A DNA stretch of 64,000 nt. Origin: JAUWGC01 sp963753055. Its GTDB lineage: Bacteria > Bacteroidota > Bacteroidia > Bacteroidales > B18-G4. The position numbers were made by a program, and so were the translations under genes. Position 1 is the first letter of the stretch; each line of letters begins with the position of its first letter. Positions 9,467 to 18,841 of the stretch are shown here, piece after piece. The notes below the pieces were generated by a model that searched no databases, was not told the origin of the DNA, and saw nothing but the letters and a program-made list of their open reading frames with translations. Location: NCBI GenBank assembly GCA_963753055.1, contig CAVWAP010000004.1:806001-870000 (forward strand), given 5' to 3'.

Positions 9467-9603
9467 AGTCTCACTTTTTGAACAAATATACAAAATCACA
9501 AGACTGTAATCATCAAAAAACATAATAATTTATGATTATGGTCGACTAATTTACATAAACCTTGTTATATATTGTATTAGAGTGAGGGATAAGATAAACC
9601 AAT

Positions 9604-9669
9604 AAGAAATGCGTTGCCATCCCCACCTTCGTTAATACTCCGGTGGATGAAAGAGGCAACGCATTTCTT
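9604..9669 (-). terminator. Long hairpin downstream of the TPR gene
   Basis: A perfect 15-bp outer stem (AAGAAATGCGTTGCC at 9604-9618, complement at 9655-9669) encloses an inner stem (CATCCCCACC with GGTGGATG, one bulge). On the - strand it lies about 50 bp after the stop of the TPR gene and is followed by T-rich sequence without a clean U-tract. A terminator or RNA-stabilising hairpin is the simplest reading. Confidence 0.45.
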
Positions 9670-9716
9670 GTGGGCCCACCAGGACCAGTAGAATCATCTT
9701 TTTCATTGCTGCTCAA

Positions 9717-10856
9717 TTATGGATCTTTGAATTCTTCCACCATCAAGCGGAGTGTCTTCTTTTCTTGTTCCAGGAAGGGGCTGCATTTCGTTGTCATTTC
9801 CTCTATGCCCTCCAATGCATTGTCAAAAAACGGTTGAATTTCCCTGGCCTGGTCATAGTATTTCCTGGAATTTTCCTTATCACCTATATTATAATTGGCC
9901 ACCGAAATTCCAATCAGGGGCCGTAAGTCATTTCTATTCATTATCAGGGTCAGTGAGTCATTACTATTAATCTCCAGGCATTTGGTAAAATAGATAATGG
10001 CCTGGGGATTATCCCCCTTCGCCAGGTAAAAGCCCCCGGCCATTTGATATAAGTATGGATTGTCAGGAAAATGATGCAGCCCATCCATGGTGACCTTGAT
10101 GGCAGCATCGTAATCTTTTTGTTTGTAATAGCACCCTGCCAGGTTCTGGTATCCAATGATGAGGTAGGGATCAAGAGCAATGCCCTTTTCATAATCCGCT
10201 ATGGCACCCGTATAATCCTGAAGTAGTTGCCTGGCTGATCCCCGATGGAGGTATGGCAATGCCCACTTTGGTTTCATCTTAATGCATTTGGTGTAATCTG
10301 ATATGGCATTCTCGAATTGCCCCAGGGCCCAGCAGTATGCATCCCCCCTGGCAAAGTAATAGTGGTTATCCACCTTTCGTCGGTGTTTATGCTTATCTTC
10401 GATGGCCTGTGTATAATCATCCAACGCAGCTTGGTAATCACCTAATTGATAATGGATCAGTCCCCTGAAGTAATATCCACGAGACCAATTCGGAACGACT
10501 TCAATAGCCCTGTTCACATCATTCATGGCTACATCATAATTCATCAAAAAGTACTGGGCATATCCCCTTAGTCCATGAAAAAAACCGGCCGTATTCATCT
10601 TATAATCATTTTCCAGTGAATCCAGAGTTAAGAGCCTATCTGTTATCAATTCAACGGCGTTTTGAAAATCCTGGTTGTTCAAATATTCATTAAATTGCTT
10701 GTTAGTTTCATATCTTTCCGCCCATTTTTGACCCTTGAAAACTCGAATAATCCTTGCCTTCATGCTATATTTTATGCTGGATGTACTGTCAGGTGCTGAT
10801 GATATAAGCTGGGAGGACAAAAGGATAAACAGCGTAAAAAGGATCCCTGTTTTCAT
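9717..10856 (-). CDS. Exported tetratricopeptide-repeat protein
   Basis: This 379-residue protein has a Sec signal (MKTGILFTLFILLSSQLISS) followed by about eight TPR units (for example GYYFRGLIHYQLGDYQAALDDYTQAI and PYLHRGSARQLLQDYTGAIADYEKGI). There is no catalytic domain and no sorting domain, so a periplasmic scaffold role is the likely reading. The N-terminal region after the signal has no recognised motif. It is last in a run of three - strand exported genes, each with its own copy of a nearly identical promoter; its -7 box lies 77 bp upstream. Confidence 0.85.
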   Translation of the reverse strand: MKTGILFTLFILLSSQLISSAPDSTSSIKYSMKARIIRVFKGQKWAERYETNKQFNEYLNNQDFQNAVELITDRLLTLDSLENDYKMNTAGFFHGLRGYAQYFLMNYDVAMNDVNRAIEVVPNWSRGYYFRGLIHYQLGDYQAALDDYTQAIEDKHKHRRKVDNHYYFARGDAYCWALGQFENAISDYTKCIKMKPKWALPYLHRGSARQLLQDYTGAIADYEKGIALDPYLIIGYQNLAGCYYKQKDYDAAIKVTMDGLHHFPDNPYLYQMAGGFYLAKGDNPQAIIYFTKCLEINSNDSLTLIMNRNDLRPLIGISVANYNIGDKENSRKYYDQAREIQPFFDNALEGIEEMTTKCSPFLEQEKKTLRLMVEEFKDP

Positions 10857-10890
10857 GGCTAATTTATTTGAATTAATAAGTAGTGGAATT

Positions 10891-11187
10891 AGTATCCGGC
10901 AGCACAGACACTTAAATGGTCGGATGGTTCAATAAAGATAGGGAATTACTGGTGGTTAGTCAATAGGGTGATTGAGTGATTAAGTAATTAGGTGATTAAG
11001 TGGCATCCGGTATTATAGAGATGCATAGAGGCACAAAGAGACTCATAGAGGACACATAGCGCCATATATCGTAAACTGTAAATTGTAAACTGTAAAATGT
11101 AAATTCACGCGGTATCCGGCCCCTCGACTACGCTCGGGACAGGCATCCGGTATCCAGTATCCAGTATCTAGTATCCAGCATCTGATC
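10891..11187. repeat. Promoter/repeat cassette, copy 1
   Basis: This gene-free gap (10857-11187) carries a segment nearly identical to 12673-13005 and 15805-16136. In order it holds a conserved promoter (reading -), octamers of the GTGATTAA type, five GTAAATT-type heptamers (11071-11105), a CCCCTCGACTACGCTCGGGA palindrome (11120-11139), and six AGTATCC-type heptamers (11142-11183) reaching the 3' end of the serine hydrolase gene. Relative to the other two copies it lacks one octamer and has fewer terminal heptamers. Confidence 0.85.
10933..10963 (-). promoter_or_regulatory. Bacteroidota-type promoter of the TPR gene
   Basis: On the - strand TTG (10961-10963), exactly 20 bp, then TATCTTTA (10933-10940), one mismatch from TAnnTTTG. 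The predicted leader is about 70 nt. The same promoter is present in the two other cassette copies and, diverged, before the second hybrid kinase. Confidence 0.65.
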
Positions 11188-12642
11188 CTACATTTTAATA
11201 ACTTTCCGCCCACCAACCTTATCCCCCGCTTGTATCCTGAAGTAATACATGCCAGCTGGTAGGCTACTTACATCAATCTCCATTTCATATTTTCCTGGTG
11301 TTTGCTTCTGCTCGAATATTCTGCGAATCTTCCCTCCATCAATCCCATATAAATCTATAATTGTGAATCGTGAATCGTGATCCCGATAGCCATTGGGAGT
11401 GAATTGTGAGTCATGAATTGTGAACCTCAGACTTACAACGTCTGCGCACGGGTTGGGAGAGAAATCAACTTTAATAGTATTTAATTCTGAATAAAGTTCC
11501 ACTGTTAATGTTGTGATAATGGAGTCTTCGGCATATTGATACAGGACATCTTCAATCTGCTCGTTTGTGTTGTTATTTTCACCATTGGTAAGTATGACAA
11601 CCCCGGTATTTTCATCCTGGCAAAAGCTGAACAATGTACGGACGCCGATATCTCCCCCGGTATGCCCCCACAGGTCCCTGTTACCAGAACTTGATCGAAA
11701 CCAGATTAGGCCTATATTAGGATATATTTGTGGAAGCTGGGGGGTGAGCATCATTTCAATTGTTGACCCCTGCAAGATTTGTTGCCCCTGATAAGTTCCA
11801 CCCTCCATATAGCACATCAGAAATTTTGCAAGCTGATCAACGCTGGTGCGAAGTGCCCCCGCCGGATAATCACTGTAGCTAAAATGACCATATGGCACAT
11901 AAGTGGTGGCGTTCCAGTGGTATGGCATGGCAAAATTCATGCTGTCAAGTTCTGAAATAAACCAGGATGTTTCATTCATTTCAAGGGGTTCAAAAATCCC
12001 CTTTTGGGTTTGGTAAGAGAAGGTAGAATCTCCTATCACCTCAATCAGATAGCCCAATAGCGCAACAGCATTATTGCAATAGTTAAAAGATGTTCCAGGT
12101 TCCAGGTTGAAATAATTTAAACCGGGGGAATAATTTGCACCATCCGGATGCAGATAATCGTAAAGATATTGACCGAGAGGAATGGGGGAATCCATGCCCC
12201 AGTAGTAAGTCATAAGATCCCAATTATCCTTAATGGCCGAGGTGTGGGTACAAAGCATCCTAAAGGTAATGGTGTCGTCAGGATAATATGGATTGTGAAT
12301 TTCAAATGGCAAATAATCATTGATGTCATCATCCAGGTCGAACAGGCCATCCTCCCAGAGCTGCATCAGTGCTGTGACGGTTGTTGTTTTCGAGACGGAG
12401 GCAAGCATGAAAAGTGTTGATGTGTCAACCATTATATCCGGATCAAAATATGCCTGACCATAAGTACCGATCCACCTGATGTGCTCATCTTTAACTATAC
12501 AGGCTGACAGGCCAGGAACATGTCCGGAGGCCATTTTTTGTTGAATTATTGAATCGAGAAATGGACTTGAGGAGAATTGCTGTGGTTGTGCTTTTATCTG
12601 CAGGCAAGCCAAGATACCAATAAGGAGTAAATATTTTTTCAT
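11188..12642 (-). CDS. Secreted serine hydrolase (beta-lactamase / DD-peptidase family) with T9SS sorting domain
   Basis: This 484-residue protein has a Sec signal (1-18) and a PF00144-type domain with SxxK at S82-K85 (SVSK), YxN at Y188-N190 (YCN) and HxG at H327-G329 (HTGG), so the catalytic set is complete. Members act as DD-peptidases, esterases or amide hydrolases; the substrate cannot be told. A type A sorting domain follows (VDFSPNPCAD ... GMYYFRIQAGDKVGG). The sorting domain carries an insertion of heptamers plus a palindrome that encodes roughly RFTIHDSQFT and DHDSRFTI. The protein should be surface-exposed or released. Its promoter is in cassette copy 2. Confidence 0.9.
   Translation of the reverse strand: MKKYLLLIGILACLQIKAQPQQFSSSPFLDSIIQQKMASGHVPGLSACIVKDEHIRWIGTYGQAYFDPDIMVDTSTLFMLASVSKTTTVTALMQLWEDGLFDLDDDINDYLPFEIHNPYYPDDTITFRMLCTHTSAIKDNWDLMTYYWGMDSPIPLGQYLYDYLHPDGANYSPGLNYFNLEPGTSFNYCNNAVALLGYLIEVIGDSTFSYQTQKGIFEPLEMNETSWFISELDSMNFAMPYHWNATTYVPYGHFSYSDYPAGALRTSVDQLAKFLMCYMEGGTYQGQQILQGSTIEMMLTPQLPQIYPNIGLIWFRSSSGNRDLWGHTGGDIGVRTLFSFCQDENTGVVILTNGENNNTNEQIEDVLYQYAEDSIITTLTVELYSELNTIKVDFSPNPCADVVSLRFTIHDSQFTPNGYRDHDSRFTIIDLYGIDGGKIRRIFEQKQTPGKYEMEIDVSSLPAGMYYFRIQAGDKVGGRKVIKM
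11360..11430. repeat. Heptamers and palindrome inside a sorting-domain coding region
   Basis: Units ATTGTGA ATCGTGA ATCGTGA (11360-11380), a palindrome TCCCGATAGCCATTGGGA (11381-11398), then ATTGTGA GTCATGA ATTGTGA (11403-11423). All are translated without disrupting the frame of the serine hydrolase. Confidence 0.8.
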
Positions 12643-12672
12643 GGCACTACTTATTAAAAGTTAAGTGTGATT

Positions 12673-13005
12673 AGTATCTGGCAGCATAGATACTTCAATG
12701 GTCGGATGGTTCAATAAAGATAGGGAATTACTGGTGGTTAGTCAATAGGGTGATTGAGTGATTAAGTAATTAGGTGATTAAGTGATTAAGTGGCATCCGG
12801 TATTATAGAGATGCATAGAGGCACAAAGAGACTCATAGAGGACACATAGCGCCATATATCGTAAACTGTAAATTGTAAACTGTAAAATGTAAATTCACGC
12901 GGTATCCGGCCCCTCGACTACGCTCGGGACAGGCATCCAGTATCCAGTATCCAGCATCCAGCCCCCAGTATCTAGTATCCAGCATCTAGTATCCAGCATC
13001 TGATC
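12673..13005. repeat. Promoter/repeat cassette, copy 2
   Basis: This gene-free gap (12643-13005) repeats the copy 1 and copy 3 cassette almost base for base: promoter, octamers, GTAAATT-type heptamers, CCCCTCGACTACGCTCGGGA palindrome, and a longer run of AGTATCC/AGCATCC heptamers before the 3' end of the subtilase gene. No additional gene was seen. Confidence 0.85.
12715..12745 (-). promoter_or_regulatory. Bacteroidota-type promoter of the serine hydrolase gene
   Basis: TTG (12743-12745), 20 bp, TATCTTTA (12715-12722) on the - strand; identical to cassette copy 1. It lies 72 bp before the start codon. Confidence 0.65.
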
Positions 13006-15768
13006 CTACATTTTGATAACTTTCCCCCCACCAACCTGATCTCCAGCCTGTATCCTGAAGTAATACATGCTAGATGGAAGTCCTTCAGCATTCCATTGTA
13101 TTTGCTGCTCACCTTTTTCCTGCCACTCCTGCATCCTAAACAAAATCTTAGATTGTACATTGTAAACTGTAAACTGTACATTCCCGGGCTTGCCAAGGGT
13201 GTAGGACAGGGTTGTGGCAGTGGTGAAGGGGTTGGGGGATATATTAATATCAATCCTGGTAGTATTCATTATTGGTTCGGCAATATCAACTGATAGAAGG
13301 CCAAAGAATTCTGATATCCTGGCCATCAACAAATCCCTGGACCCGGATGTATTCTCCAGGTGAGCAATGGAATAGGAGAAACAAACCGTTTTCTGTCCAT
13401 ACTCTCCTTCCCCCTGTACTGCCACAATTCCATAGTCATTTTCTTCAAACATGGCAATTCCGTTGCTGTCGGGTGGCATGATATCAATATAATAGCTGGG
13501 TGACTGAGATGACTCTGTAAATACTAAGCCTTCGGCCAGTGACCCTGGTAATCCGTTCAGTGAATCAATTGCATTTTGCACCAATGGTGATATCAATGTA
13601 TCTACAGAGAACAATTCACCCATTTCCTCAAGGTTTGGATATTCAAAGTAGGCCATGGAACCAAAAAATGAACCGCAATCTTCATATAAATAGCCACCGC
13701 TGTATAAATATTCAGCAATAGTTAAAGTTACTTCATAAGGGATCAAAGTTCCATTGGTTAATAACTGGCCATAGTTTCCAAATGACAAAAACACAGCATC
13801 AAATCCGTTCAATGAGTTTGGAAATGTCTGGGTGTAATAAACTGCTTGCATATTATTCAGCAAGAAGTCCCTGATATATTCACCACTATAAGAATTACCG
13901 GTTCCTATTCCATTGTATACTAATATCCCGGATTGGTTTATCAATAGCTCTACAGTCCATTCATCCTCAAGAGGAATTGGTAAACTAGACGCTGCTGAGA
14001 TCGTAAGACCAACCGTTAGGGTTGAATCAAGGGTCTCACTGATCTGGAATACAAATGCACTGTCAACATCAAAAAAGTTATCACTTGGCACATCAGCTAT
14101 AGCAGTTGCATTAATAAGAGAAAGATGAGGACTATTGGAAGAGAGTGTGAATGTCACCGGGATAGTATCTACGCCTATTGCCCAATTCATCATCCTAAAG
14201 CTCAAATAAATCAATTCACCAGGCTCAAAAACACCATTACCATTATCATCAGTCACTGATGAAGTATGCAGTCTGAGCTTTAATTCCTGCTGTGTTGAAG
14301 GATTAGATAATAACAGTGCATGATGTGCATTGATACGTCCATAGCCCAGCTTATTAGCAAGAGATGGTTGCAGGCTGTCAATATCCTCAGCTGTTGCACA
14401 TATCTGCTCAATGATCGATTCATTAGTCCAGCCTGTATAGTATGATTTCGCCAGGGCAAATAAGCCTGCTGCCAGAGGGGTCGCCATGGAAGTCCCCGAC
14501 ATTAATTGAGTGGAGTTATTCGGCTTCAGGCTCAGGATATTGACTCCCGGAGCACATATGTCAACACCTATGCCATAAGAGGAGAAACTGGCCTTATTAT
14601 CCCAGGGAGTGGTTGCTGCAACGGAAACTACTCCGGGATAACTGGCAGGATACATCAAGACTTCATTATTTTCATTAGCAGCCGCTGCAACCACCAGGCT
14701 TCCAAGACTTTGAGCATATTCCACAGTTTCTTTGTTAGCTTCTGAGTATAAACCGCCAACCCAGCTATTGGTGATCACATCTGCACCAAGCTCTGCTACA
14801 TATATGATACCTTGATAAGCATCATATTCAAAGGTTTGACCACCATTCTGATCCATTTTAGCACCAACAAACTTTACGTTCCATGCAATGGATGCAATCT
14901 GAAGCGTGTTGTTAGTTCGTCCATTGGCTATTCCAATACAATGAGTACCATGGTCCTGGTCTGGAAGATCTGGTGATGGTTCATTGTCCTGTTCACCATC
15001 TGGATTAATAAAATCCCATCCCACAAAGTCATCTACCATGCCATTGCCATCATCATCAATTCCATTTTCATCATCTGGATCAAAGATCCATTCAGCTCCA
15101 TTGTATTCAATAACATGACCATCGCCGTCAAAGTCTTCACCCAGGTTTTCCCAGACATTATCAACTAAATCCTGATGCCGCCAGTCGACTGCATCATCAA
15201 CTATCCCTATCAGGATTTCAGGTCCGTCCTCTCCATGATGGATATCCCATGCTGAGGGAGCCTCGATTTTAGGTAGATGGTACATCTGGTCATATAATTC
15301 ATCATCAGGAATTTCACATTTGTAGTTTACAGGGATAGGTTCAGCATATTCAACATTAGGATCATGTGAAAATGCCCTTACAACTGAGCCTACGCTATAT
15401 TTATCCGGAAAATTTATCTGATAGATCCTTGACAGATCAGGCATTCCCGGTTTGAGCTTTGCTGGATTGTATATAAACCTCTTTTTAAGCAAGCTCACTT
15501 CAAAGCGGGATATTTTCTCATCCAGGGAGGGAATTCCCAGCTGGATATTATCTTTCATAAGAGAATAATCCCCAACTCCTTCTTTTAGCTTAATCGTAAT
15601 TTTTCCCGGATATAATTTTTGAGGAAAATTGTGTGGTATATCTTTTTGCTGGTCCTGGGCTCTTTCATTTGCAAGGTCTTCAAAAGTTCTGCTCTGGATG
15701 GCTATCATGGAAGTTAGAAACAATGCAACAACAGCCAATACTATAATAATAGAAGGATATTTTTTCAT
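13006..15768 (-). CDS. Secreted subtilisin-like serine protease (S8) with T9SS sorting domain
   Basis: This 920-residue protein has a signal anchor (about 1-25), a propeptide-like segment to about 150, and an S8 domain with D191 (IVDDAVDW), H273 (DHGTHCIGI), oxyanion N365 and S427 (SGTSMATP). An acidic DxDGDG/DDDGNG insert near 212-245 may bind calcium. A beta-sandwich region follows, then the type A sorting domain (ISPNPFTTAT ... MYYFRIQAGDQVGG). The last 75 or so residues are almost identical to the LRR-like protein ending at 16137, although the rest is unrelated. The sorting domain contains five translated heptamers. It is expected outside the outer membrane, degrading protein or processing cargo. 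Confidence 0.93.
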   Translation of the reverse strand: MKKYPSIIIVLAVVALFLTSMIAIQSRTFEDLANERAQDQQKDIPHNFPQKLYPGKITIKLKEGVGDYSLMKDNIQLGIPSLDEKISRFEVSLLKKRFIYNPAKLKPGMPDLSRIYQINFPDKYSVGSVVRAFSHDPNVEYAEPIPVNYKCEIPDDELYDQMYHLPKIEAPSAWDIHHGEDGPEILIGIVDDAVDWRHQDLVDNVWENLGEDFDGDGHVIEYNGAEWIFDPDDENGIDDDGNGMVDDFVGWDFINPDGEQDNEPSPDLPDQDHGTHCIGIANGRTNNTLQIASIAWNVKFVGAKMDQNGGQTFEYDAYQGIIYVAELGADVITNSWVGGLYSEANKETVEYAQSLGSLVVAAAANENNEVLMYPASYPGVVSVAATTPWDNKASFSSYGIGVDICAPGVNILSLKPNNSTQLMSGTSMATPLAAGLFALAKSYYTGWTNESIIEQICATAEDIDSLQPSLANKLGYGRINAHHALLLSNPSTQQELKLRLHTSSVTDDNGNGVFEPGELIYLSFRMMNWAIGVDTIPVTFTLSSNSPHLSLINATAIADVPSDNFFDVDSAFVFQISETLDSTLTVGLTISAASSLPIPLEDEWTVELLINQSGILVYNGIGTGNSYSGEYIRDFLLNNMQAVYYTQTFPNSLNGFDAVFLSFGNYGQLLTNGTLIPYEVTLTIAEYLYSGGYLYEDCGSFFGSMAYFEYPNLEEMGELFSVDTLISPLVQNAIDSLNGLPGSLAEGLVFTESSQSPSYYIDIMPPDSNGIAMFEENDYGIVAVQGEGEYGQKTVCFSYSIAHLENTSGSRDLLMARISEFFGLLSVDIAEPIMNTTRIDINISPNPFTTATTLSYTLGKPGNVQFTVYNVQSKILFRMQEWQEKGEQQIQWNAEGLPSSMYYFRIQAGDQVGGGKVIKM
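13151..13185. repeat. Five heptamers inside the subtilase sorting domain
   Basis: GATTGTA CATTGTA AACTGTA AACTGTA CATTCCC on the + strand. Read on the - strand they encode GNVQFTVYNVQS, a beta-hairpin of the sorting domain. The unit is the reverse complement of the AGTTTAC/GTAAACT type found in the intergenic cassettes. Confidence 0.8.
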
Positions 15769-15804
15769 GATACTATTGTTTGGGTTAATACTATAGCAGA
15801 CTGG

Positions 15805-16136
15805 GTATCCGGCAGCACAGACACTTCAATGGTCGGATGGTTCAATAAAGATAGGGAATTACAGGTGGTTAGTCAATAGGGTGATTGAGTGATTAAGTAA
15901 TTAGGTGATTAAGTGATTAAGTGGCATCCGGTATTATAGAGATGCATAGAGGCACAAAGAGACTCATAGAGGACACATAGCGCCATATATCGTAAACTGT
16001 AAATTGTAAACTGTAAAATGTAAATTCACGCGGTATCCGGCCCCTCGACTACGCTCGGGACAGGCATCCGGTATCCAGTATCCAGCATCCAGCCCCCAGT
16101 ATCTAGTATCCAGTATCTAGTATCCAGCATCTGATC
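15805..16136. repeat. Promoter/repeat cassette, copy 3
   Basis: This gene-free gap (15769-16136) is the third near-identical copy. It joins the 5' flank of the subtilase gene to the 3' end of the LRR-like gene, and the identity with copy 2 continues into both sorting domains (about 13006-13240 and 16137-16370). Confidence 0.85.
15846..15876 (-). promoter_or_regulatory. Bacteroidota-type promoter of the subtilase gene
   Basis: TTG (15874-15876), 20 bp, TATCTTTA (15846-15853) on the - strand; 78 bp before the start codon. Same sequence as cassette copies 1 and 2. Confidence 0.65.
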
Positions 16137-18818
16137 TTACATTTTAATAACTTTCCCCCCACCAACCTTATCCCCCGCTTGTATCCTGAAGTAATACATC
16201 CCCGCCGGCAATCCTTCAGCATTCCATTGTATTTGCTGCTCACCTTTTTCCTGCCACTCCTGCATCCTAAACAAAATCTTAGATTGTACATTGTAAACTG
16301 TAAACTGTACATTCCCGGGCTTGCCAAGGGTGTAGGACAGGGTTGTGGCAGTGGTGAAGGGGTTGGGGTAAACCATAAAATCTTTATCGTCCAAGATGGA
16401 CTGTATGCCAACAATACCACATGCTTCTTCAACTTCTTCCTGGCTGTTGCATCCGGTGGCATTACCATAGATAGTTACCTCTCCTACAGGAATAGCCAGG
16501 TAATCGCAGATGCTTTGAACTTCGCATTTAGTCAATGCAATGTTAGAATATATGTACAGTTGAGTGATGGAATTTGCATCAATATTATCTATGCCTGTTA
16601 AACTAGTTAGTCCGTCGTTGTGTTCTATTGAAAGCCTATACCCAATGGAAGTCAAACTATCTAATCCTGCAAGGCTGGTCAATCCAGCGTTATATCCAAT
16701 TGAAAGGCTTCCCCCAATGGAAGTCAAACCATTTAATCCCGTCAGGTTTGACAGTTCTTCGTTGTGACCAATATAAAGTCCCCCAGTGTAAGTCAAACCA
16801 TCTAAACCTGCCAGACTGGTCAGACCGGTGTTATAGCTAATAGATAAGGTACCCCCGATGGAAGTAACCACACTTAATCCATCTAAATTGCTAATATCAT
16901 CTCCATATATAAATACAAATCCTTCAAGTTCTGAACAACCTGGATAATGATACTGGAAGTTGTCGATATCGGCCTGGCTGGTAAAATGGTAGTGTCCATA
17001 TGGCAGGCAGGGCATGGGAAAACCGCACTCAATGGCGACCTCACCGGGAGTGTTGCAGCCGGAAGCATTGCTATAAATATTAACTGTTCCCCCAGGACTG
17101 GCCAGGTAGTCGCAAATGCTTTGTGCTTCACAGGATGACAGCGAACTGTTACTTGAGATTGTCAGGTTTGTAATAGAACTGGCATCCAGGTTGTTTAAAC
17201 TCATGATATTATTCAGAACAGGATTGTTATCGATAGTAAGGTCTCCCCCTATAGAAGTCAATCCATCCAGCCCTGTGAGACTTTGTAAGGAAAGATTTCC
17301 CGGACTATTGTTATAATAAAATAATGTTCCAATCTTAAGGTTTCCCCCAATGGAAGTTATATTGTCAAGTCCTGTTAAAGTGGTAAGAGAATCGTTTTGG
17401 ACAATCCCAAGATTTCCCCCAATGGAATCCAGAATATCCAGGCCAGTTAAACTGGTCAGCGCATTGTTTATAATATTCAAATCCCCTCCAAGGAAGTTCA
17501 TGGTTAGCCAATCCAGACAGGTTTCCAAAGAATCGTTTCCATTGATTTTGAGACTGTTTCCAATATAGTCCAGGTTATCCAGTCCGGATAGATTGGTCAG
17601 GGAGGAATTCCCCAGGTAATAGACGGGGTTGTTCACGTAGTTTGAAAGTTTGACCCCTATCTCCATATTACCCCCAACAGTATCCAGATTACTCAGTGGA
17701 AGAAGGTCAATCAGTGAATCATTTGCAGCAATTATAAGGTCCCCGCCAACGGAGGAAATATTATGCAATCCGGTAAGGCTTGTCAGTGATGTGTTACAGC
17801 AAACATGTAAATTTCCTGTAACCGTGGTAAGGTTACTCAGGCTGCCAATATCATTAAGCAAAGGATTACCATTTGGCCACCACCACTGTTCCATGAACCA
17901 GTAACTTCCAAGTATTACATTTCCTCCGACGAATACCACGTTATTAAGTCCTGTCAGACTCGTCAACGTATCATTCGATGTAATATAAAGGCCTCCTCCA
18001 ATGGAAGTTATATTGTCAAGCCCTGATAAATTGGGAAGGGCATCGTTTTCATTAATAGACAAATCGCCAATGATAGAAGTCATATTTTCAAGTCCTGCCA
18101 GACTCGTCAAGATATCATTGTATCCAATATTTAGGTTTCCCCCAATGGAAGTTATATTGTCAAGTTCCGTTAAATTGGGAAGGGCATGGTTTTCTTGAAT
18201 GATCAGATCTCCTCCAATGGAAATCAGATTATCCAGGCCAGTTAAACTGGTCAGGGAAGTATTGTTCCTAACAATAAGGTCACCTCCGATGGAAGTTAAA
18301 CTTTCCAAACCAGTTAAATTGACCAGGGGATTGCCAAAGATGCAAAGATCTTCCCCAACAGAAGTTATATTATTCAAACCTGTTAAACTGGACAGGGATA
18401 GATTACCAGAATAACCGGTAGGACCACCTCCGATTCCCAGATACCCATCAATTGAAGTCAGGTTTTCAAGTTCCGCTATACTGGTCAAGGCAGCATTCCC
18501 TATAATTTCTATGTATCCCCCGATGTAAGTAATATTTTCCAGGCCTGATAAACTTGTCAGGGAGTCGATGTTACGAATCTTAAGCCCTCCCCCAATACCA
18601 GTTAGGACATTTAATCCATTCAAATTAAAGATATCACTTCCCGTGTTATTTCCTATAGTTACATCCCCTTCAATCTCCGTACAATTAGGGTAATTGATTT
18701 GGAAATTGTCAATTTGTTCCTGGGTTGTGAAAGTAATGCCATCAGGCAAACAAGGTTGTGCTGATGCTGAAATGAAACCGAATATCAGAACAACTGAGAT
18801 AAGTGATAATTTTTCCAT
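16137..18818 (-). CDS. Large secreted leucine-rich-repeat-like protein with T9SS sorting domain
   Basis: This 893-residue protein has a signal peptide (MEKLSLISVVLIFGFISASAQ), then two modules of the CLPDGITFTTQEQIDNF cap, about twenty SLTGLDNITSIGGDLxI repeats, and a cysteine-bearing end cap (SSCEAQSICDYL ... GCNTPGEVAIEC). The sorting domain (VYPNPFTTAT ... GMYYFRIQAGDKVGG) closes the protein. The start at 18818 was chosen because the signal peptide begins there; 14 further in-frame residues upstream are not signal-like. It lies downstream of the broken FISUMP gene on the same strand, probably in the operon controlled by the second hybrid kinase. A surface-binding role is inferred; no catalytic motif was found. 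Confidence 0.88.
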   Translation of the reverse strand: MEKLSLISVVLIFGFISASAQPCLPDGITFTTQEQIDNFQINYPNCTEIEGDVTIGNNTGSDIFNLNGLNVLTGIGGGLKIRNIDSLTSLSGLENITYIGGYIEIIGNAALTSIAELENLTSIDGYLGIGGGPTGYSGNLSLSSLTGLNNITSVGEDLCIFGNPLVNLTGLESLTSIGGDLIVRNNTSLTSLTGLDNLISIGGDLIIQENHALPNLTELDNITSIGGNLNIGYNDILTSLAGLENMTSIIGDLSINENDALPNLSGLDNITSIGGGLYITSNDTLTSLTGLNNVVFVGGNVILGSYWFMEQWWWPNGNPLLNDIGSLSNLTTVTGNLHVCCNTSLTSLTGLHNISSVGGDLIIAANDSLIDLLPLSNLDTVGGNMEIGVKLSNYVNNPVYYLGNSSLTNLSGLDNLDYIGNSLKINGNDSLETCLDWLTMNFLGGDLNIINNALTSLTGLDILDSIGGNLGIVQNDSLTTLTGLDNITSIGGNLKIGTLFYYNNSPGNLSLQSLTGLDGLTSIGGDLTIDNNPVLNNIMSLNNLDASSITNLTISSNSSLSSCEAQSICDYLASPGGTVNIYSNASGCNTPGEVAIECGFPMPCLPYGHYHFTSQADIDNFQYHYPGCSELEGFVFIYGDDISNLDGLSVVTSIGGTLSISYNTGLTSLAGLDGLTYTGGLYIGHNEELSNLTGLNGLTSIGGSLSIGYNAGLTSLAGLDSLTSIGYRLSIEHNDGLTSLTGIDNIDANSITQLYIYSNIALTKCEVQSICDYLAIPVGEVTIYGNATGCNSQEEVEEACGIVGIQSILDDKDFMVYPNPFTTATTLSYTLGKPGNVQFTVYNVQSKILFRMQEWQEKGEQQIQWNAEGLPAGMYYFRIQAGDKVGGGKVIKM
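16282..16316. repeat. Five heptamers inside the LRR-like protein's sorting domain
   Basis: The same five units as at 13151-13185, in the same place of a nearly identical sorting domain, indicating that the domain was copied between the two genes after the repeats entered it. Confidence 0.8.
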
Positions 18819-18841
18819 AGCTCTATTTTTTATAACATCGA

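Noticed and set aside
9604..9669. Integron attC site
   Set aside because: The hairpin has the right size, but the core sites (GTTRRRY and its complement) are not present, and no integrase or cassette array is near.
12972..13253. Open frame overlapping the subtilase 3' end, matched by a second one at 16103-16468
   Set aside because: Both lie antisense or out of frame to the duplicated sorting domain and exist only because that DNA is duplicated; no start signal or codon support.
10891..16136. Possible CRISPR array in the repeat-rich gaps
   Set aside because: The units are 7 or 8 bp, degenerate and without unique spacers; the three large copies are unrelated to CRISPR structure and no cas gene is present.
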